DNA from: Caldilineae bacterium
GTDB taxonomy: Bacteria > Chloroflexota > Anaerolineae > JAAEKA01
DNA: 64,000 bases
NCBI GenBank assembly: GCA_020634555.1
Contig: JACKBK010000018.1
Span: forward strand, 1 to 64,000
Reading direction: 5' to 3'
Both the position numbers and the translations under genes were made by a program. Shown here piece by piece: positions 58,595-64,000 of the stretch. The notes under the pieces are model-generated. The model did not search any database, was not told the DNA's origin, and worked only from the letters and a program-made list of their open reading frames with translations. The first letter of the stretch is position 1. Every line of letters starts with the position of its first letter.

Positions 58595-58623
58595 ATTATA
58601 GCCTGAACAACGTTGGCTGTCAA
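58595..58623 (-). promoter_or_regulatory. Promoter of the T-box operon
   Basis: Minus strand TTGACA (58623-58618), 17-base spacer, extended -10 TGTTCAGGCTATAAT region with TATAAT (58600-58595); both hexamers are exact consensus. Transcription should start near 58588. Confidence 0.9.
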
Positions 58624-58677
58624 CCCGTAAATGCTCGGCAAAGCCGCATGCCAAGAAGAACTCGTCGCGATTTTTCT

Positions 58678-58812
58678 ATGGAAGCGACCTGTGAGAAAAT
58701 TGGGGAGATCACAGGCTGTTTGTATCACCCTGCCAGCGCCGATGAGATCACCGAGTTCAATCGCCGCGTCAAGACGCTCGAAGACAGAATGCGCAGCTCC
58801 GGCGAGCTTTGA
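58678..58812 (+). other. Possible small gene or gene remnant
   Basis: Forty-four codons from ATG 58678 (METCEK-like start, ending KTLEDRMRSSGEL) read like a short helical protein, but there is no ribosome binding site. The frame continues upstream into the T-box promoter. Otherwise 58624-58948 shows no feature. Confidence 0.25.
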
Positions 58813-58948
58813 AAATTGCGAGCAGCCAGGCGCACAAAGTGTACCAGGGCAGACGACCATCGGATGTCTTGGCTGAACAACGAAACTGGTCAGGTAAGGG
58901 TGAAGCTGTCACCCCCGTTCTCTCTCTAGTCTTACCTACAACGCTTCC

Positions 58949-59902
58949 ATGGTTTTCCTGACTGCCTTCTCAAAAGTTCTCCCTGTCTTCCTGCTGATCC
59001 TGCTGGGCGTGCTGCTGCGGCGCATCCGGTTGGTGCGGCCGGAGTCCATCGCCGACATCAAGAAACTGGTGGTCAACGTCACACTGCCGGCTGCGTTGTT
59101 TTTGGCGTTCACGCAGGTGACCATCGAGTTGCACTACCTGCTGATCGTCGTCACGGTCTTCGTCGCCTGCTGGCTGGTGCTGTTGCTGGGACGCCGGCTG
59201 CACGGCGTGCTTCACATCGACTCGCCGTTCATGCCGCCGCTGTTAACCGGCTTCGAGGCCGGGATGATGGGCTACGCTATCTACGGCGCGGTCTACGGCA
59301 CCGATAACATCTGGCGCTTCGGCATCATCGATCTCGGCCAGGTGCTGTTCGTCTTCTTCGTGCTGGTGCCCGGCCTGAAGCGCCTGTCCACCGGAGCGAC
59401 CTCGTTCCGCGAGACATTGCTGGGCTTCCTCAAGACGCCGGTGATCCTGGCCATCCTGGCCGGCCTGCTTGCCGGCCAAATCGGCCTAAACGATCTGCTT
59501 GCCGAGTCGTCCATCGGCGAAAGCGTCCTCGAAACCCTGCGGCTGATCGGCAGCATGACCACGCCACTGGTGGCCATCGCCATCGGCTACGAGCTGCAAC
59601 TGCGGGCCGGCGAGATCGGCCGGCCGCTACGTACCATCGCCGTACGCCTGTTGATCTGGGTTCCGGCCGGTGTGGCCTTCAGCCTGCTGGTGGTCGGGCG
59701 CCTGCTGAACCTGGACCCGGCGTTCCAGGCTGCCGTGCTGACCATGGCTATCCTGCCGCCGCCTTTTGTCATCCCCCTGTTCATGCCCAACGCCGAGGAA
59801 GCGGACGTCAACTTCGTGGTCAACGCGCTGACCCTCGCGATCCTGGTGACGCTGGTTGCCTACCCGCTGATCCCCGCCCTGTTCCCACCGGCGGTTGGAT
59901 AA
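58949..59902 (+). CDS. AEC family transporter (auxin efflux carrier-like)
   Basis: The protein has 317 residues with about ten hydrophobic helices in two five-helix halves: FSKVLPVFLLILLGVLLRRIRLV, LVVNVTLPAALFLAFTQV, YLLIVVTVFVACWLVLLLG, a GFEAGMMGYAIYGAVYG signature loop, and a second half from LGFLKTPVILAILAGLLAG. The NVTLPAALF and GSMTTPLVAIAIGYEL segments are family features. AEC proteins export organic acids or amino-acid-like anions; the substrate is not known here. The gene is monocistronic. Confidence 0.9.
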   Translation: MVFLTAFSKVLPVFLLILLGVLLRRIRLVRPESIADIKKLVVNVTLPAALFLAFTQVTIELHYLLIVVTVFVACWLVLLLGRRLHGVLHIDSPFMPPLLTGFEAGMMGYAIYGAVYGTDNIWRFGIIDLGQVLFVFFVLVPGLKRLSTGATSFRETLLGFLKTPVILAILAGLLAGQIGLNDLLAESSIGESVLETLRLIGSMTTPLVAIAIGYELQLRAGEIGRPLRTIAVRLLIWVPAGVAFSLLVVGRLLNLDPAFQAAVLTMAILPPPFVIPLFMPNAEEADVNFVVNALTLAILVTLVAYPLIPALFPPAVG

Positions 59903-59929
59903 CCGCTTTTATACATAACGCGCCATCAA

Positions 59930-59958
59930 TTCGCTATTTTTCGCAATATGACTATAAT
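59930..59958 (+). promoter_or_regulatory. Promoter of the DEAD-box helicase gene
   Basis: TTCGCT (59930-59935), 17-base spacer, TATAAT (59953-59958). The leader is about 98 bases and ends in AAGGAG. Confidence 0.5.
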
Positions 59959-60062
59959 AATCCCTCGTTGCGCCCGACGACGGAGCGCGACACAAAGCAA
60001 AACCTGTAGATATTCGGGCTGAGAGTGCGACTTGGCTCACAGGAGTCAAGGAGTACTCCCAT

Positions 60063-61337
60063 ATGAAATTCGAACAACTATCCCTGGACGCGCGCGTCCT
60101 GGCCGGCGTCAAAGCGGCCGGCTATACCTCCCCCACCCCCATTCAGGAACAAGCGATACCGGTCGTCATGCAGGGACGTGACGTTCTCGGGCTGGCACAG
60201 ACCGGCACCGGCAAGACAGCCGCGTTCATGCTGCCCATCCTGCACCGCCTGGCGACCCAGCGCGGTCCGCGCGGTGTGCGCGCGCTGATCCTGGCGCCAA
60301 CCCGCGAGCTGGCGGAGCAGATCCACCAGGCCACTGCCGACTATGGCCGGCAGACACGGCTGCGAAGCGTCACCATCTACGGCGGCGTCAACCCAAGGCC
60401 GCAAATTGAAGCGCTGCGGCGCGGCGTCGAGATCGTCGTCGCCTGCCCCGGACGTCTGCTGGACCACATCAGCGCCGGCGCTATCGATCTCTCCAAGGTC
60501 GAGGTACTGGTACTGGACGAGGCCGATCGTATGTGCGACATGGGCTTCCTGCCCGACGTTCGGCGTATCCTGAAGCACGTGCCGGCCCGCCGCCAGACGC
60601 TCTTCTTCTCGGCCACCATGCCCGACGAGATCCGCACCCTGGCCAACGACATTCTGAAGAACCCGGTAACGGTGCAGATCGGCATGATCGCCCCGGCCAA
60701 GACGGTCTCGCACGCGCTGTATCCGGTGTCCGACAAGCGCAAGAAGGACCTGCTGCTGGCCATGCTGGAAAGCACCGCCACCGCCCGCGTGCTGGTTTTT
60801 ACCCGCACCAAGTGGCGAGCGCGCAACCTGGCGCGGGACCTGGAGAAGCGCGGCTATCGCGCCTCGGCGCTGCAGGGCAACATGACGCAGAACCGCCGCC
60901 AACAGGCTATCGACGGCTTCCGCGATGGCAAGTACGACATCCTGGTGGCCACCGACATCGCCGCGCGCGGCATCGACGTGTCAGAGATCTCGCACGTGAT
61001 CAACTTCGACATGCCGGACACCGTGGACGCCTACACCCACCGCATCGGCCGCACGGGTCGCGCCCACCAGTCGGGCGAAGCGTTCACCTTTGTCTCCCAG
61101 AACGACGAGGCCATGGTGCGCAGCCTGGAGCGTCTACTGGGCGATCCCATCGAACGCCGCCACCTGCCAGGCTTTGACTATGGTGTAGCTGTCGCTGACA
61201 GCCGGCCACAGCCGGAGCAGCATAGCCGGCAGCCCCAACGCCCGCCCTCCCATAGCTCGACCACCCGCCAAAAGCCGGCCAACACATCCCGCCCGCGCCG
61301 CAGACAACCGCGCCGCCGCTACACGACGCAGGGCTAA
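60063..61337 (+). CDS. DEAD-box ATP-dependent RNA helicase
   Basis: The protein has 424 residues. GYTSPTPIQEQAIP is the Q motif, LAQTGTGKTAA motif I, APTRELAEQI Ia, PGRLLDH Ib, VLVLDEADRMCDMGF motif II (DEAD), FSATMP motif III, VFTRTKWRARNLA motif IV, ILVATDIAARGIDV motif V and HRIGRTGRA motif VI. The C-terminal tail is rich in Arg, Pro, Gln and Ser (QPEQHSRQPQRPPSHSS, RPRRRQPRRR) and should bind RNA. It resembles RhlE/CshA helicases used in ribosome assembly, mRNA decay and cold growth. Confidence 0.95.
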   Translation: MKFEQLSLDARVLAGVKAAGYTSPTPIQEQAIPVVMQGRDVLGLAQTGTGKTAAFMLPILHRLATQRGPRGVRALILAPTRELAEQIHQATADYGRQTRLRSVTIYGGVNPRPQIEALRRGVEIVVACPGRLLDHISAGAIDLSKVEVLVLDEADRMCDMGFLPDVRRILKHVPARRQTLFFSATMPDEIRTLANDILKNPVTVQIGMIAPAKTVSHALYPVSDKRKKDLLLAMLESTATARVLVFTRTKWRARNLARDLEKRGYRASALQGNMTQNRRQQAIDGFRDGKYDILVATDIAARGIDVSEISHVINFDMPDTVDAYTHRIGRTGRAHQSGEAFTFVSQNDEAMVRSLERLLGDPIERRHLPGFDYGVAVADSRPQPEQHSRQPQRPPSHSSTTRQKPANTSRPRRRQPRRRYTTQG

Positions 61338-61342
61338 CGCGC

Positions 61343-61376
61343 AGAAGTCCGGCTTCCCGGAAGAAGCCGGACTTCT
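61343..61376. terminator. Palindromic hairpin after the helicase gene
   Basis: AGAAGTCCGGCTTC and GAAGCCGGACTTCT around CCGGAA, 5 bases after the stop codon. Third member of the family at 3456 and 48849. Confidence 0.65.
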
Positions 61377-61383
61377 CAAACTG

Positions 61384-61410
61384 AACGCCCCGCCGATCTG
61401 GCGGGGCGTT
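61384..61410. terminator. Bidirectional hairpin between helicase and Smr genes
   Basis: AACGCCCCGCC and GGCGGGGCGTT around GATCT, between convergent genes. Confidence 0.7.
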
Positions 61411-61427
61411 GTGATTCGGGAGGCGAC

Positions 61428-61682
61428 TCAGAAGCGGAAGTGGACGAAAATGCGGCCGTGGTTGCGGTCGTCCTTCTCGAGACGATGATACTGTGCCTTG
61501 ATGTGCGGCTGGTTGAGGAAACGCAACACGTGCTTCTTCAACTGCCCGCTGCCCTTGCCGGGAATGATCTCCACCAGCGTGATGCGTTTATCCACCGCTT
61601 CTTCGATGACGCGGTTCAGCTCCGCGTCAATGGTCGCGCCGCGGTTGTAGATGTCGTGCAGGTCGAGTTTCAGCTTTGCCAT
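61428..61682 (-). CDS. Stand-alone Smr domain protein
   Basis: The protein has 84 residues. LKLDLHDIY (LDLH motif), IEEAVDKRITLVEIIPGKGSGQLKKHVLRFL (the GxGxG nucleic-acid-binding loop, here GKGSGQLK) and GRIFVHFRF match the Smr domain of MutS2 and small MutS-related proteins. Smr domains cut or bind branched DNA or RNA. No MutS2 is present, so it acts alone or with unknown partners. Confidence 0.9.
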   Translation of the reverse strand: MAKLKLDLHDIYNRGATIDAELNRVIEEAVDKRITLVEIIPGKGSGQLKKHVLRFLNQPHIKAQYHRLEKDDRNHGRIFVHFRF

Positions 61683-61724
61683 AGAGTTCTTGAAAATGAG
61701 AGATTTCTGATGTGGAGAGCCTTC

Positions 61725-62153
61725 CTAATTCTCAGCCGCAAGCTTTATCCACGATTGATTGACCACGTTAACCAGACGTCGATCCGCTGTCCAGAGATCG
61801 CAGCCTCGCAGTTCTGCCGCCGCCAGATAGAAGCTGTCGTACGCTGCAGCTCGCCCCAACCGCCTGGTCCAGTCGAACGCCCGACGCGATTGATCTTCAT
61901 CAGGCTCAATCAATTGCACGCCCATTCGATACACAATCGACAAGCCTGAGCGCGCTTCATCCTCACGCAGGCTACCAAAATGAACCGCCTTGGCAAATAT
62001 GGACGTCACTTCATAAAGCCACAACGCGGGCGCGCAGAGCCGCAAATCCTCTTGGCTCCACCGGCGAAAGAGTTGCTGAATATAGCCCCGTTGCGGATTT
62101 GGAACCAGTAGATTGAAGGCAACTCCAGAATCAATCACCACGTAAGTAGTCAT
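61725..62153 (-). CDS. PIN-domain toxin (VapC-like)
   Basis: The protein has 142 residues from ATG 62153. TTYVVIDSGVAFNLLVPN has the first acidic residue, LWLYEVTSIFAKAVHFG the Glu, and GRAAAYDSFYLAAAELRGCDLWTADRRLVNVV the last two Asp residues. The PIN active site is therefore complete. It should cut tRNA or other RNA when free of its antitoxin. The start lies within the end of the antitoxin gene (23-base overlap). Confidence 0.9.
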   Translation of the reverse strand: MTTYVVIDSGVAFNLLVPNPQRGYIQQLFRRWSQEDLRLCAPALWLYEVTSIFAKAVHFGSLREDEARSGLSIVYRMGVQLIEPDEDQSRRAFDWTRRLGRAAAYDSFYLAAAELRGCDLWTADRRLVNVVNQSWIKLAAEN

Positions 62154-62457
62154 GCTGCGCCTCCTGGTCAGCCTTTTCCGCAGCAAGGATTGCCTCAGTA
62201 TCCACCTGCGCGCCGTGCAACCGATCGGCAATTCGGGCCACCAACCGATTGCTTTCTACCAACCACGCTTCTTGTTTGCTTTGGTTTCTAACGGCTGCGT
62301 CCTGTACCAGGTACTCATAATCTTCGATGCTCACAATCGCAGCCTTTGGCTTTCCGCGCGACGTTAGCACAACACGCTCACCACCATATGCCACCCTATT
62401 GATGAGATGAGAAATATCTCGTTTCACCTCACCTATGCTCACATGTAGTTCGTCCAT
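62131..62457 (-). CDS. Phd/YefM-type antitoxin paired with a PIN toxin
   Basis: The protein has 108 residues, with AAGGAT upstream. MDELHVSIGEVKRDISHLINRVAYGGERVVLTSRGKPKAAIVSIEDYEYL is the Phd/YefM DNA-binding domain. The C-terminal 60 residues (RNQSKQEAWLVESNRLVARI ... DTEAILAAEKADQEAQHDYLRGD) should wrap the toxin. Pairing of a Phd-type antitoxin with a PIN toxin is common. Confidence 0.9.
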   Translation of the reverse strand: MDELHVSIGEVKRDISHLINRVAYGGERVVLTSRGKPKAAIVSIEDYEYLVQDAAVRNQSKQEAWLVESNRLVARIADRLHGAQVDTEAILAAEKADQEAQHDYLRGD

Positions 62458-62492
62458 GGTGCCATCCTTATTGCAATTTCCTGATAGACATC

Positions 62493-62521
62493 ATTTTACA
62501 CAACTTGCATTACCCTGTCAA
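62493..62521 (-). promoter_or_regulatory. Promoter of the PIN toxin-antitoxin operon
   Basis: Minus strand TTGACA (62521-62516), 17-base spacer, TAAAAT (62498-62493). Confidence 0.78.
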
Positions 62522-62615
62522 TCAAATGGATGCATCGGATTATGATGTGTATCATTGGCCCGTAATACTTCTTGTGCTAGGATTCGACCAACAACCAGCG
62601 ACAAGGAGGTCGCCA

Positions 62616-64000
62616 ATGACTGTCCCACCCTCGACCAGTCACGTTTCTCGTTTCACGTTTCACCCCTCGCCTGGCCAGACTCCCGGCGAGACAGGGTCCC
62701 CCCTCGACGCGTTCTTCAACCCGGCCGGCGTCGCGGTCATCGGCGCATCGGCCAATCCCAACAAACTCAGCCACGGCGTCCTGCGCAACCTGATCAGCTT
62801 TGGCTACCGCGGCGCTGTCTACCCGGTCAACCCGGGACGCAAGGAAATCCTGGGCCTGCCCTGTTACCCGACCATCACCGCTGTCCCCGATCCGCTGGAC
62901 CTGGCGGTAATCGTCGTGCCGGCGCCGGTCTGTCCGGCTGCGCTGCACGAATGCGGCGTGCGCGGCATCAAGTCTGCCATCGTCATCTCCGGCGGCTTTC
63001 GCGAGACGGGACCGGACGGCCTGGCGCTGGAACAGGAGCTGCTGGACATCGCCCGCCAGCACAACATGCGCCTCATCGGCCCCAACTGTGTCGGCACGCT
63101 GGACGCCTACAGCGGCCTGGACACCAGCTTCATCCGCACCATGCCCGAACCGGGCGACATCGCCTTCATCAGCCAGTCGGGGGCGATCTGCGGCGGGATT
63201 CTGGAGTGGACGGCCGGTAAGGGAGTGGGATTCAGCCGTTTTGCGACGCTGGGCAACGCGGCCGATGTCACCGAGACCGACCTGATCGAGGCGCTGGCCG
63301 ATGACCCGCGCACCAAGGTTATCGTCGCATACATCGAGGCCATCAAGGACGGGCCGCGCTTCATCGACGTAGCCAGCCGCGTGACGCCCCACAAGCCGAT
63401 CCTCGTCATCAAGGCCGGCGCCACCGAAGCCGGCACGCGCGCCGTCTCGTCGCACACCGGCAGCCTGGCCGGCGCGATGGCCGCCTACGACGCAGCGTTC
63501 AGGCAGAGCGGCGTGATCCGTGTCGACGATGTGGAGGATCTGTTCAACTTCGCGCTGGCATTGGCTTACGGTCCCTTGCCGCGCGGCCACCGGGTCGCGA
63601 TCGTCACTAACGCCGGCGGGCCGGCCAGCCTGGCCGCCGATGCGCTGGAAGAAGCCGGTCTGACCATGCCATCTCCTTCCGTTGAAACGCGCGACTACCT
63701 GGCCGCCCACACTTGCTCGGAAGCCCAGCTTGGCAATCCTATCGACATGCTGGGCGGCGCTGACGCGGCGGACTACGAGATGGCCGTGCGCGCGCTGCTG
63801 GCGGACCCCGCCTACGATGCGGTGTTGCCGATCCTGGTACCGCAGGCGCTGGTCAGCCCGGCGGCCGTTGCGGAAGCCATCGGCCGCGCGTCGGCAGACT
63901 TCCCCGATAAGCCGGTGGTGACGTGCTTCATGGGCGACGAAGCAGTGCGCGAGCCGATGATCGCGCTGCACCGCCACCGCATCGCGCTGTACCAATTTCC
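62616..64000 (+). CDS. Acetate/acyl-CoA synthetase (ADP-forming), alpha-type; cut by window end
   Basis: About 461 codons are visible from ATG 62616, with AAGGAGGT upstream. The CoA-binding domain begins AFFNPAGVAVIGASANPNKLSHGVLRN. IGPNCVGTLDAYSGLDTSF and GDIAFISQSGAICGGILEW are succinyl-CoA ligase-like, and SSHTGSLAGAMAAYDAAFRQSGVIRV carries the phosphohistidine. VAIVTNAGGPASLAADALEEAGL follows. The frame runs off the window, so a fused beta (ATP-grasp) part cannot be judged. It makes ATP from acyl-CoA or the reverse. The first 25 codons (VPPSTSHVSRFTFHPSPGQT) are partly CGTTTCACGTTTCAC repeat DNA and are not family sequence. Confidence 0.9.
   Translation, partial: MTVPPSTSHVSRFTFHPSPGQTPGETGSPLDAFFNPAGVAVIGASANPNKLSHGVLRNLISFGYRGAVYPVNPGRKEILGLPCYPTITAVPDPLDLAVIVVPAPVCPAALHECGVRGIKSAIVISGGFRETGPDGLALEQELLDIARQHNMRLIGPNCVGTLDAYSGLDTSFIRTMPEPGDIAFISQSGAICGGILEWTAGKGVGFSRFATLGNAADVTETDLIEALADDPRTKVIVAYIEAIKDGPRFIDVASRVTPHKPILVIKAGATEAGTRAVSSHTGSLAGAMAAYDAAFRQSGVIRVDDVEDLFNFALALAYGPLPRGHRVAIVTNAGGPASLAADALEEAGLTMPSPSVETRDYLAAHTCSEAQLGNPIDMLGGADAADYEMAVRALLADPAYDAVLPILVPQALVSPAAVAEAIGRASADFPDKPVVTCFMGDEAVREPMIALHRHRIALYQF

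Noticed and set aside
58564..58860. A 98-codon open frame on the minus strand ending in EAIENQQRL
   Set aside because: It runs through the consensus promoter and into the T-box leader, without a ribosome binding site.

Overview
The window is a GC-rich bacterial chromosome segment with about 55 supported protein genes, no rRNA or tRNA gene and no CRISPR array. The mix of families points to a member of the Chloroflexota (Anaerolineae/Caldilineae-like): a stand-alone four-domain S1 protein with CarD, RNase J, a b6-type cytochrome bc complex fed by diheme cytochromes c, PduO-type cobalamin adenosyltransferase, ADP-forming acyl-CoA synthetase, PqqD plus radical-SAM peptide genes, and many intergenic palindromes. 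This placement is inference from gene families, not from a marker tree. Several promoters match TTGACA-N17-TATAAT well, which helped decide start codons. One consensus parS site (9306-9321) suggests the replication-origin half of the chromosome.

Layout. 1-6.2 kb: a small acidic protein, SbcD nuclease, amidohydrolase, acyl-CoA dehydrogenase, flavin-dependent oxidoreductase. 6.3-9.5 kb: S1-CarD operon, a methyltransferase and parS. 9.5-13.5 kb: a MoxR-DUF58-DUF4129 operon with its own promoter and a folded leader. 13.8-20.4 kb: a membrane protein and a three-gene split AddAB/RecB-like machine (degenerate helicase-like ATPase, UvrD helicase, iron-sulfur PD-(D/E)XK nuclease). 20.4-24.4 kb: REP-type hairpin repeats with a RAYT-like transposase, then recJ and two small fold proteins. 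24.4-33.3 kb: lipoprotein, mobile repeats, obgE, a Phd/YoeB toxin-antitoxin pair, FAD oxidoreductase, PatB-type lyase, nadD, cobalamin adenosyltransferase, endonuclease IV. 33.5-43.8 kb: two glycosyltransferases, PqqD, a GT-C membrane protein, a radical SAM/SPASM enzyme, a 64-residue candidate precursor peptide and a secreted C25 (gingipain-like) peptidase with dockerin-like tail; this looks like an undescribed RiPP locus. 44-47.7 kb: M20 peptidase-PAP2-RNase J operon. 47.9-52.2 kb: Rieske, cytochrome b and two diheme cytochromes c. 52.2-58.6 kb: ArfB, lipoprotein, and a T-box-controlled operon of two methyltransferases and valS. 58.9-64 kb: AEC transporter, DEAD-box helicase, Smr protein, PIN toxin with Phd antitoxin, and the start of an acyl-CoA synthetase.

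Two themes run across the window. First, intergenic DNA is rich in palindromes and element remnants: five elements ending in GTAACTGCTCA-like termini, paired GACTTCSGAAGTC palindromes, and three 32-34 bp hairpins placed just after stop codons. Second, degenerate short-unit repeats (GTGAAACGT, TTCGGTNA, GTCAGAG and GGGAAGA types) occur between genes but have also entered coding sequence in frame (valS, the AddB-like gene, the ends of nadD and the acyl-CoA synthetase) and the interior of the T-box leader.
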